NCBI GenBank assembly: GCA_000827495.1
Contig: KN817577.1
Span: forward strand, 62,001-126,000
From: Hypholoma sublateritium FD-334 SS-4
Taxonomy: Eukaryota; Basidiomycota; Agaricomycetes; Agaricales; Strophariaceae
DNA: 64,000 bases
Direction: 5' to 3'
The translations under genes and the position numbers were made by a program. This document shows positions 1-10,635 of the stretch, one piece after another (the stretch's first letter is position 1; each line of letters begins with the position of its first letter). The notes under the pieces were generated by a model. The model was not told the DNA's origin and searched no databases. It was given only the letters and a program-made list of their open reading frames with translations.

Positions 1-470
1 TGGTTAACACCAGTTTAGGTGTATCTGCCTTCCTTAACTTGCGTGACAACACTGGTGCTCTTGCGCAATCTGCTTCCTTCACCGTCCTCGCTGGCGGTAC
101 GTAACTCGTGCTTCTCAGGCAAAACACCAATTGACATGGTTTATATAGGTAACAGCAACACCACTTGTACCACCGAGACCGTTTCTCAGAGCCAGGGAAC
201 TGCTGTAGCCACCTCCGCATCTTCCAGCCCTGCAACCACCACCGGGTATGATTTCTATTATACTTTGTCGTCGTCTGTGATCTGACCCTCCCGTTCAGCA
301 GCACTTCCGGTAGCTCGGCTGTGCTGACTACGTCAGGAACGGTTAAGAGCACTGGTACCACCACTGGTACCGCCTCGACATCTACCACAACCTCTGCTGC
401 TATTTCTAAATACGCTGGCGCTGGCGTCGTCGCCGTAGTTGGTAGTGCTCTCCTTGCTCTTGCTCTCTGA
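1..470 (+). CDS. C-terminal part of a Ser/Thr-rich GPI-anchored cell-surface protein (5' end outside window)
   Basis: Only the last three exons are present, at about 3-96, 149-245 and 299-470. They join in frame across introns with GTACGT/ATAG and GTATGA/TTCAG borders. The first visible exon reads as a beta-strand-like segment (VNTSLGVSAFLNLRDNTGAL). A Ser/Thr-rich linker follows, then an Ala/Val/Leu hydrophobic tail (KYAGAGVVAVVGSALLALAL) that ends at the stop codon. This is the usual layout of fungal GPI-anchored wall or plasma-membrane proteins: ordered N-terminal domain, O-glycosylated stalk, GPI signal. The ordered part could belong to a Kre9/Knh1-like or BIM1-like domain, but too little is visible to decide. 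The GPI tail is seen in the sequence; the function is not. Confidence 0.72.
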
Positions 471-1036
471 ATGATTCGTCGTTGGCCTCGCCGTAGAACA
501 TGCATCATGGACTATATGCGGACTATTAATGGACTTAGAAGGCTTCTAGTAATGTCCCAAGATGAGATACCTCCATCATATATATTATCTATAGCATTAT
601 TGACCATGTGGCCTTCGTACATCCGTTTATAAATACAATACGCTCGTTTAGACCGTTGTGGACCGGGAGTCGATCTCTGTTAATGTTTATCTGTCATCTG
701 TAGGACATAAACCATCCGGAAGAATCATCTGACTTGATTGGCCAGCAATGAATACGTGAATAGACGGTGGTGCCTCAGCGTCGGCCAAAGATACTAAGAA
801 GTGGAAGGTGGTAGACACGTCACGGAACGATCAAATTCACCTTCTATAGAATAGCTATCCAGCGGACCGCGGCCCCCCTCATTTGTTAATTCGTCCAACC
901 TCTTGGAGCTGGGGAAGTCTGGAGCATGACAGTTGCCGCCGAGAATACTACGAGATCCGTAATTGGGATGTTATAAAAGTTCAAACCGTTGGTCTCGGAC
1001 ATCTTCCAATCCTATCCTTGTTTCTTCCCTAAAAAA
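471..1036. other. intergenic: 3' UTR of the GPI protein and promoter of the hexose transporter
   Basis: No ORF with coding character is seen on either strand. The stretch just before 1037 should hold the promoter and leader of the transporter. I see no convincing TATA box or repeat. Confidence 0.5.
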
Positions 1037-4000
1037 ATGGGCGGAGCACCTGCTGGTGGTATTTCTCTTTCTGCGACTCGTCGCAAGGCCCTGGTCGGTG
1101 AATCGGGATGGGTACGTTCTTGGTGTATGATGTGGATGCGCAATTTCTAATTATTCTACCACTAGGCTGGCTTAGTTCACAATCGCAAGATATTTGCCAT
1201 TGCGGTCTTCGCTTCTCTAGGTGGCTTGTGAGTGACCACTTGCCTGTAAATCTAACCTTTTTGAACGCCATTTTCTTCAAGGTTGTATGGTATGCATTTC
1301 TATTAACTAGTACTTGCATACTCCTTTGCCAAAACGTGTTGTCGCTGTTCAGGATACAATCAGGTGGGTCTCAATTTTCTGCGATGTATCAAATTTTCCA
1401 ATTCAATTCATTTTTTCTCCAATCTCAAGGGTGTTTTCTCTGGAGTACTTGCGTACGTCGCTTAACCTCCCTTTGACACCCTCTCGGCTGGATCTTAGCC
1501 AAAAATATTTATACGGATAACAGGATGTATACTTTCGACCAACGGATGGGAGACGCAGTCTCTGACACTGGGAAAAAGGGATGGTTAGTCTCTATTCTGG
1601 AATTAGGAGCCTGGTTTGGCGTACTTGTGACCGGTGCGCTTAAATCTTTTCATCATTCTACAATACAACGCTGATATGGTCTCATGACGCAGGCTATCTC
1701 GCTGACAAATTATCGCGCAAGTACACCATTGTCTTGGGTAAATTGTTCAGGCCATAACCTACCATGGGTACCAAAAACTGATTGGTTCTTTTTCTCGCGA
1801 TCTACTGCAGCGGTGGTCATTTTCTGCGTTGGCGTCATTGTCCAGAGCACGGCGTTTGGCCCCTCTTCGATCTATGGCGGTCGTTTTGTCACCGGTCTTG
1901 GAGTTGGGTCTTTGAGCATGGCAGTACCTTTGTACAACGCGGAAATTGCGCCCCCAGAAGTGCGAGGCAGTCTCGTAGCCCTCCAGCAGTTGGCCATCAC
2001 ATTTGGCATTATGGTCTCCTTCTGGATTGACTTCGGTAGGCATCTGGCGGGCCGCTATCCTCGTATATTCTGACCTATTGTTTGGCGCTCCTTCGTAGGC
2101 ACAAACTATATCGGTGGCACGGGGGCCGGCCAGCACGAAGCCGCTTGGAGAATACCTCTTGCTCTCCAACTGGTACCCGCAATCATTCTGGGTGTTGGGA
2201 TTCTATTCATGCCTTTCTCACCCCGGTGAGTTACCGCCTCGGGCAAAAATAATTTGTATCAAGTGTCGCAGTTTGACCATTGTGGCATCTTGTGTAGATG
2301 GCTCGTTAATCAAGGACGCGACGATGAAGCTCTGGAGGTCCTCAGCAAAGCCCGTAACATGCCACCGGACTCCGAGATTGTCCAGATTGAATTTTTGTAA
2401 GTGACTTTTCGTTGATTATGTACGACGTTGTCCCCTAAGGCCACCTTTTTAAAAATCAGGGAAATTCGTGCACAGTACCTGTTCGAGAAAGAGACTTCTG
2501 AAATCAACTTCCCTCAATACCAGGATGGTTCCTGGTCATCTAACTTCAAGCTCGGAGTGTACGACTACCTCCGCCTTGTGACCGACAGAAGTATGTGAAA
2601 TATGCTCTGCGATATTCTGGGGACCTCATTATTTTAATTTCATCCAGCCCTTCTCTACCGAGTCGCTGTCGGGACTTTGTGAGTTGACTCCAGAACGTGC
2701 ATTGTCTAAACAACGCGTTAACGTTAATATTGTTATCAGGACCATGTTTTTCCAGCAGTGGAGTGAGTTAAATGCCTACCAGAAAGCATGATAACATCGA
2801 TTGATAATAATGCGTAGCTGGTATCAACGCCATTCTCTACTACGCGCCAACCATCTTCCAATCGTTGGGTCTTACTGGAAATGCACTCTCGCTCCTTGCC
2901 ACCGGTGTTGTGGGTATTGCGTGAGTCCCTTACCCCTCTGTTATGGATCCTCATTTAATCCTACATAGCACATTTTTGTCCACCATCCCAGCCGTTATCT
3001 GGATAGACAAAGTCGGACGCAAGCCCGTGCTAGTATCTGGTGCTTTCTTAATGGCTGCGTAAGTCTCAAGGCTGTTGAACTCGTTGTTTGGCTAATGAAT
3101 TTATAAATTCATCCTAAGATGCCACATTATCGTAGCCATCCTGACTGCGAGGTTTCAACATGACTGGCCTGCGTAAGTACCTTTTTTGAGTGTCGTGGTC
3201 TGTTTCTTATCAACCTTTATTTTTCAGTCATGTTGGTATGTGGGGCAAGTGTAACGGACAGTAATGGATATGACTGATTAATTATCACAGCTGCTGGTTG
3301 GGTTGCCTGTGTATTCGTCTGGATCTTTGCGATTGGTGCGTCTGTCCGTTCCTTGCACTAGAAGAGCACTTGTATTAAACCTTAACACCAGGCTTCGGAT
3401 ACAGTTGGGGTCCTTGTGCATGGATTCTCGTGGCAGAGGTGATAAATATTAGCCTTGCGCACTTTGTAGTCCTGCTCACCGGCGACGTAGATTTGGCCTT
3501 TGAGTGTCCGAGGAAAGGGTCTTTCTATTGCAGCCTCCTCGAACTGGGTAAGATGTATATTGTATTGATTCTTTCGCATGCAACTTATCTGTACTTGGTT
3601 TTCGCAATAGATGAACAACTTCATCGGTACGTTTACTTGCATGCCACACGTTCAGAATGAAAAACTAACAACCACCTTCTGGTCGCAGTGGGACAAGTAA
3701 GCCTATGCCGACGCTGCTGTCACTTCGTTTACAAGCCTGACCATCTTGCAGGTCACACCCACAATGCTGAAGCATCTGACTTATGGAACTTTCATCTTCT
3801 TCGGCGTACGTCTAGTCAAGCTTACATATTGGGATAAACGTGGACTGGATATATTTTTGTGCAGTTATTCTCTTTCTTAGGGGGATTTTTCATTCTCTTC
3901 TTCGTAAGTGAGCTTCATCAATGAAAGGCCGGGATAATGACCAGCATTAATTCAATAGGTCCCAGAAACAAAAGGTATGATCGGATTATCTTGTTCTCAT

Positions 4001-4206
4001 TTGATTCCAATTTCCTACTATTTTTTAAAACAGGTCTTACTCTCGAGGAGATGGACGACGTCTTTGGAGATGGAAGAAAACTTGCAGTCGCCGATCAGGA
4101 GCGCCAGGACGCCATCTTCCGCAAACTTGGCCTATTCAACGACACGAAAGTGGTTGAGGAGAGAAAGAGCGACGAGGATTCAAATGAAAAGCACTCTACC
4201 TCTTGA
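1037..4206 (+). CDS. hexose transporter, MFS sugar porter family
   Basis: This is a 12-helix plasma-membrane sugar:proton symporter of the yeast HXT / fungal monosaccharide transporter type. About 26 exons join in frame to a protein of roughly 520 residues, normal for the family. Sugar-porter signatures appear in order: the first-helix region with GGLLYGYNQG, the loop [17 protein letters not shown], the SPRWL motif after helix 6, [14 protein letters not shown] in helix 7, the D-x-x-GRKP loop at 3007-3035, and [15 protein letters not shown] after helix 12. The start at 1037 was chosen because it opens a short cytosolic leader spliced in frame to helix 1; the stop is TGA at 4204. Several exons are only 8 or 11 bases long (1282-1289, 1353-1363, 3228-3235, 3689-3696). 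The family call is firm; which sugar it carries cannot be read from sequence. Confidence 0.95.
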
Positions 4207-4506
4207 TAAGTACTTCATGCCACTGTTTGTGGGCGAATAATTTCTCCACGAATTTTACGATTAAACATACTTAGCTCTTGGATGTGTATCAATTTTATTC
4301 ATAATGTAATTTTACCGATGCCTACCTTTGTGATAAAACGCCAGCGGAGTGTTTACCGAACGATAACGGCAAGCGCTAGACCAAGCCAGATTGTGGCCCA
4401 GTTTTGGCCAGATCAACGCGGAAGAGCCCGGGGCAGTGTGACTTTACGTGACATCACATTTGTCCCTCCTGTGTCGAGCCCTCCGTTCAGTAGTTTCTCA
4501 AAAGTC
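4207..4506. other. intergenic: transporter 3' UTR and COX4 promoter
   Basis: No supported gene. An open frame runs from 4282 into COX4, but its upstream part has no homology I recognise. The first methionine followed by a mitochondrial presequence is at 4507. Confidence 0.5.
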
Positions 4507-5093
4507 ATGTTCAAAACCGCTGTTCGTGCAGCTCGTCCCGCCGCCCAGGCCGCTCGCGGGTCCGTAAAGCCCTCGGGCTCGTCGCTGCGCGCATTCTCCA
4601 CTTCCCTCCGTGTCCAGTCAGGTCCCCCTCCTCCCCAGCTGTACGGTACCGGCGGAAAGGCTGGAGCCGTCCCCACCGACATCGAACAGGCCACTGGTCT
4701 TGAACGTCTGCAGCTCCTGGGTGAGCTCGAGGGAATTAAGATCTTCGACGACTCTCCCCTAGATGCAAGCCGCATTGGTACCAAGGCGGATCCCATTCTG
4801 GTCCCGTCTTTCGTACGTGACTGTTCATGCGCATATACTTATGCGCGACTTGCTGACCTAGTATCTATGGGGACAGGACACCGAGCGTCTCGTTGGGTGC
4901 TCAGGATTCCCCGCTGACTCGCATGATGTTGCGTGGTTCAACCTCGAGAAGGACAAGATCGGCCGTTGTGTAGAGTGCGGTTCGGGTGCGTGACCATTCA
5001 ACTTCCCCTTTTTATGACAGGTTATAACCTGCAAGAACAGTCTACGCCCTTGACTTCCAAGGCGAGGAGGTCCATGGCGACCACCACCACTAA
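4507..5093 (+). CDS. COX4: cytochrome c oxidase subunit 4 (animal COX5B homologue), mitochondrial
   Basis: This is a nuclear-encoded structural subunit of complex IV in the mitochondrial inner membrane. It binds a zinc ion on the matrix side. Three exons (4507-4812, 4877-4985, 5041-5093) give 155 residues, the usual size. Residues 1-40 are rich in Arg, Ala and Ser without acidic residues (RAARPAAQAARGS), a clear presequence. The core has the family pattern: GLERLQLLGELEG, then VGCSGFPADSHDVAWFNLEK and GRCVECGSVYALDF, with the cysteines that form the zinc site. It ends in a His run after EEVHGD. Introns have standard GTACGT and GTGCGT donors. Confidence 0.96.
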
Positions 5094-7301
5094 GGAACAG
5101 TTCAAAGAGACCTCATAATTTCGGCGACCCGAGGTTTGGGATAGACGCGGGATAAATATAAACAGCCCTCCAGGTCGCGTTGAATTGGCCACGTGTAGAT
5201 TCTTGTGAAAGGGAACTCTTCTGATTTATTTCACTCTCTTGCACTTGAACTTGTGATGCACTTTTCTTGCAATTCCTGGGTAACCAATAGCATGAATTAG
5301 AACTGTCGCGACGTCGAACAAGCTCGCTAGGACTTGTTGCGATACAGGCAGCTAGCATCTATATTCACTTATTAACCTCAGGTTGCAAGCCTTGCCAATA
5401 TGTTGATTACAGATTCTGAGATGCCGATTCGAAGGTGGGAGGTATTCGTGTAAAGTAAGTTCCATTCTATCGATAGGTTCTTGAACTTATATAGTTTGGT
5501 GTCATGTTAGGACGTACAATACGCTCTTATGAAGCAACGCATAGGGCACCTGATACCAGGTCGTGTTCAAAGAGCTCTGGGTTACGCACCAGCCGTTTGG
5601 TTTCTTCGTAGGTATAGAATATACTTCAATCGCTGAGATCACAGTTTCAATTCTCCGGACCCGATTCTCTTCCGGATGTTTCCAAAAATTTAAGACTCCG
5701 GGGAGACATAAGGAGGATACTCATACAGTCATAATCTCTCACACGGCAGCTGCAGGTCGACCCTTTGGAGCTTTTCGGTCAATCTGAGAAAGGTGCATCT
5801 CGACACCGATTCGTACCGATGTGGAGAATCAGGGACTCCTGGTAGATACTAGGCAGGAATGCGTACGGTATGTAATTACAGGCCAAACCTTCAATTATAC
5901 GCTGCATCTTATTATAGTCTTCTCTTAAGTAGGCGACAGTCCTGATTTTTCTTTGTGGGGTCATCTTGCCGGGCTCGCATACTGAAGAAATGAAAGTGTG
6001 TATTTCACGTTTATATCTGCGCATTGCTTGAACCAACCCGGAAACGACCAACTATCTGACAGAAAAAAATTCTACCCTGTGTATGCACAGTAGATCACTT
6101 TATCGCCAGCTGCCTCAAAATTGCTACATTAACGGGTCTCATATGGACTTACAGCGACGGCCCGCCTTTATGCGAGCCCAAACTTTTGATCTTCGGAGAT
6201 CTTTGCTCATACACGCCATAACGACGAAATGATAATTCCAGGATGACCCTCGTATGATTGTCTACTCTACAATAATTTATTATTCAGCACGGATACCCAT
6301 ACTACCCAAGGGCAAGTATGATCATACGTGTAGTCGAAGATTCACAAAACACTGAACAGGGAGGGATCAACTCTACTATGCCGTATACATACATTTACCA
6401 GTTTAAACTTAGACAGTACGAGGGGTTAAAATAGGTGAGTCTACGGACATGGGTAAATATCGACTAAATCCAACAACAATGAATGCACATGGGTGATAGT
6501 GACGATGGAGACAGAGTGATTCGCGAACATCGCGGATGATCGCACGGCGGCCAGAGCACAGGTACTTACAGGTACTTACATAACCGTAATTACTTTTGAG
6601 ATGTCAATGAGCGTGCGATCACAAGGTTTCCTTTGCTTTTTTTCTCTCGTTGCTCAAATGCTGAATTTTCCCAGTAAGCCATGCCCACTGGGTCAACGTT
6701 CAACACGAACACTACTGGGAGAGGGACTGCCTTTGGATTACCTTGCGTATGTGTCACAAAATTCTTTGAGGTTCGTCAAAGCGTTTTGCGCGTTTAGATC
6801 GACATATTCCAATTCATAATTAACACATATTGAAGCCGCTTGGATACGCGCGTGAACATTTGTACATGTGTCTATGAGCAAGTTTTTGTGGGCAAACCAT
6901 TCTTGGCACGGTTGCCCATGTTGCCTATTGGGTTCGGGCCTTGTAATGTTGGCAGAGCAACCTCAGGCAACCTCGAGGTCTCGGGCCTTTGCCGGCTGTC
7001 TTCTGATGCTCTATGAAGTCAGAGGGATCCCATGGCCGCCCCTGGGCCTTGAAATCGAGTATTAAACGGGCGCATGGCGACTGTACGCAACTATCTTCTC
7101 CCTATTTCCTTCGGTTCAGAGAACCCTCAGACTTGTGTCGTTGACGGCTCATTCATTTTTTGCCTTCTCTAATATCGACCAGGAGTCTTTCGTTTCTGTT
7201 CAATTCTTTCAAGGGTCTATTGCATTTTCGAATTGCCTTGCACACTCTCTTTTCATTTGCATCTACTTCTGTGAAGACTATTACACCTCGCCGCCAGCAT
7301 C
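5094..7301. other. 2.2 kb intergenic stretch without a recognised gene
   Basis: I read both strands. Open frames are short, lack splice-consistent extensions and match nothing I know; the longest is a 90-codon frame on - at 5779-6051. A small direct repeat of CAGGTACTTA occurs at about 6559-6580. The 3' part should hold the promoter of the secreted protein that starts at 7302. The 7160-7300 segment is pyrimidine-rich, as is common just upstream of fungal start codons. Confidence 0.5.
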
Positions 7302-9943
7302 ATGTTCATGAAATCGAATTTCGTACTCCTGGCATTGTCCATGCTCTTGATCACTTCGGAGCAAGTCCTTGGACGCGAACAATGGCTGGAGAGGGGTGGA
7401 CGCGCTGTCTCGCTGTATCCCCGCCGATTTGGACAGGAGCACCCCGCGGTTATCGATAAACTTAGCAGCGCATGCCCGGGTCAGATCTGCGGTGTTTTGG
7501 CAGGCAAGGCTATCACCCCTCTCCTTGCCGCCCAGCCAGAGTGCTCACAACAGGATATGGCCGACGCTATCATCGGTATGTGCTGTCATATTTCCCTGCA
7601 GGACGTTCATTAAACATTCTTTCTCACAGATGCAAGCAAGCAGTTCGATGCCGCCACTGCTGCTGTTATGGTTGCCGCTGCGATCGAATATCGCCAAGCC
7701 GAGAAAAACACCCCTCCTGTGAGTCCCGTATATATGTCAAATTTATGATGCGCATATCTTACGGATCTCCTATTCAATAGGACTTCACCACCAACCCTCC
7801 AAAGAACAGAAATTCAGTTTTCTGTCAAACCGCACCCAAGAATCCGGAGTTGAACGGCCTCGTTCAGGCCCAGGATCCTGCCAATGATCCCACCCTCTTC
7901 TTCGATCCTGCGACGAAGGCCACCGTCATCAAAGGCTCGCAGGCTAATACTTCCCCCTTTGCAGGTGCTGCCGCTGCAGAGTATGTTTTCACTTTTCACC
8001 GGCTTCAAGTGTCTCATTCTAAATGTTTCCTCAAGGCCTGCTGCGTCTTCGACTTCCGTTACTGCCACTGCCACCGCGACAGACGCAGGTGCCGTTCTTA
8101 TCGCTACCTCGACGGATGCTGCCGAAACGGAGTGCCCTGTATGTGTTCGTCAATTATGCACGGAATGAATACCTCTAATTTCTGGTGTCTGCTTAATAGA
8201 CTGCTGTTACTGTCACTGTTACCGGGACTGTTACGGCGACTCCCACAGATGCTGTTACAGTCTCTGTTGGGGACGCTACGACAACCGCTGCTGCCACCAC
8301 TAGCGCTGCTGCTGCCCCTGCCACCACGGATACCACTGTTGGCTCTGCCGATTTCGGATCATGCACGGTCCCCGAGATTGAATTTGGAGTGGGCTTCGAT
8401 AACCGCAAAGAGACCAGCTTCCAGCCAACCGACAAGAGTGAGCGCGGGCCAATTGTTATAACTGACCATCTTTAGTCTGATATTGTTTACGCGTCAGCTT
8501 CCTACAACCATGGTTCCGCTCAGAATATTGCCATCATTACTCGTATGTTAACCCTCAGTACGGCAGGGGTAAAAATTTCCTCACCTTATATTTTAGAATT
8601 CATCTGCGACACTTTGACGAACAGCTGCAAAGCTAACCAAGATGCCAAGACCCTGTGTGCATCTGCCGCCGCTGCCGCCGTTGCTGCACCTGCTAAGACT
8701 GGGGCGCAGGCCGATGCTTTCAACAACGCTTTCGGAATAGTAACTGTGTGTTCCATTGTACCCATGCACAACTTCTTTTTCTGATCATTTCACAGGACTT
8801 CACAGCTGTTGCCGCCATCGACGACCAGGGAAGGCCCGTTGTTAGCTCTGCAGCTGCCTCCGCGACTCCTGCGGTGACTTCTGCTGCCACCATTGTCGCT
8901 ACCCAGGCCTCTACTAGCACTGCTGCCGCGGCTACCACTGCTGCCGCATCGACGAGCACTAGCTCCAGCTCCAGCTCTATTGGAAACTTTGGAAAGTGCA
9001 CAGTCCCTCAAATCAAGTTCGGTGTCGGTTTCGACAACCGCAAGGAGACCAGCTTCGAGCCAGTTGACCAAGGTAAGATCAGCCGGTGCTAATATGCAAT
9101 CCATGCTGATGATCAATTCAGTATCCTACAACCACGGGTCCGCCCAGAACATCGGAATCATCACTCGTACGTTTTACTCTTCCCGTTGTGTCAATGTCTA
9201 GCTACTTAAGCCCTTCGACAGAGTTCATTTGTGACACATTGACCAATACCTGCGGTGCCGATCAAACCGCTAAAACCACCTGCGCTACTGCCACTGCCGC
9301 AGCTGCAGCTCAGGCCAGTGGAACTGGTGCTCAGGCCGATGCATTCAACAAGGCCTTCGGAATTATCACTGTATGTCTATTTTTTTCTTTGGCTGCCCGG
9401 ATCAGAGGTTCAATTTCTTCGTCAGCAATTCTCCTCTGTTGCGCAAGTTGACAACCAGGGCAATATTGTTGCTGGATCTACCGTGAGTATCCGAGACGTG
9501 GATAGCAAGCGAAGACACTAATGACGCATACCACTTTCCAGTCAACTGCTGCATCTACGAGCGCCAGTTCCGCCTCGACCAACAGCAACACCGCTGTAAC
9601 AGTCCCTGCTTCCACCACCGCCACCGCCACCGCTGGTAATCTCCAAACATTCACTGGCGCCCTCGGTAACGTTGCAGCCCCAGCAGTCACTGCCCTCGGC
9701 AACGGGCAATTCCAAGTAGCTGGCAACTCAGCGTTCAACAGCCAGCAGAGCGCCATCACGCGCTCTTGGTATGTCGCATCATCTTATCTGCTGCGGCCCG
9801 TCCACTAAATGCATTCATTCATTTACAGCGACGTCCAAAACAACCAGTGCGCTAATGCTGCAAATGCATCAGGCAACAAGAATGGGCTCACAGTTTCCGC
9901 TTGCAACGCACAGCAGGCTACGTGCTTAGCAGCGGCGAACTAA
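7302..9943 (+). CDS. secreted alanine/serine-rich protein with duplicated cysteine-containing domains
   Basis: The protein starts with a signal peptide (MFMKSNFVLLALSMLLITSE, cleaved near VLG/RE). A conserved N-terminal region follows, with cysteine motifs SSACPGQICGVLAGK and QPECSQQDM. Low-complexity Thr/Ala/Ser linkers separate later domains. One domain occurs twice, nearly unchanged. Copy 1 spans about 8350-8840 (FGSCTVPEIEFGVGFDNRKE, SYNHGSAQNI, FICDTLTNSC, GAQADAFNNAFGI). Copy 2 spans about 8985-9480 with the same blocks. A diverged third unit at 9640-9943 has GNGQFQVAGNSAFNSQQSAI and Cys motifs near the end. Introns fall at the same places and phases in copies 1 and 2, so the duplication included exons and introns. 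I recall this family from wood-decay basidiomycetes as secreted and uncharacterised. No catalytic motif is visible; a wall or matrix role is inference. Confidence 0.85.
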
Positions 9944-10635
9944 GTCCTTTCTCGTTTAATCGTCTTTTAATTATTATACCCATCTAGTTATTAGATCGTT
10001 GCTTGAATCTCAATTGTAGCTATACCCAGAGCTTTTCGCTCTGCACTGTAATTGTTTATCTGGTCATCACTCAATAGACCTTCCAATTGAACAGAAAACG
10101 GTTCACATACAAACATTCAAGGGCTGTGGAGTCTGTACATTATTTATTGGGTGAGTCCACAAAATAATGGTCCAGGATCGACACTTGGTCGATACAATAA
10201 GCATGGTGCGCTATACACGCACCTACCTGGCGAAGTATTGCTTACCCAGTCTCTGAAGACTTCCGGGCCGCCATGTCATTTGCGCGGACATTTGGCCGGG
10301 AGATTTTATTACCGGAATCCAGCGAGCTCAAGTCTTGACACAATTCGTTCAGCTCATCGAACTTCTGCTCTGAACAGTCATCCAGCAATTTTTTCATTCT
10401 GCTGTTTTCTAATCCAAAAAATGTTGTCAAAAGGGACTAGACAGACACGTAGATTGGCTGCTTGGAGGAAAAGCACTCGAAGCAGAGCAGGAGTCAAGCA
10501 AGACGCCACGGCAATGCCAGTGGCAGACAAATTTCGTCAGCAAGCTCAAAAGCAATCTGAATGTCAGAGGACATCGAGGGGGCTGTATCTCTGAGTTTTC
10601 ACATTCTTCCAGCTTGGAACTGCATTCCTCTCTGG
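9944..10635. other. intergenic between the secreted repeat protein and permease copy 1
   Basis: Contains a 147-codon open frame at 10151-10594 that looks fortuitous: mixed composition, no family resemblance, and several frames open over the same bases. The region should hold the 3' UTR of the upstream gene and the promoter of the permease. Confidence 0.5.

Noticed and set aside
5779..6051. 90-codon frame on - in the 5-7 kb gap
   Set aside because: No recognisable motif and no splice continuation; single short frame.
10151..10594. Frame of 147 codons upstream of permease copy 1
   Set aside because: Several overlapping frames are open here, with no family resemblance; treated as intergenic.
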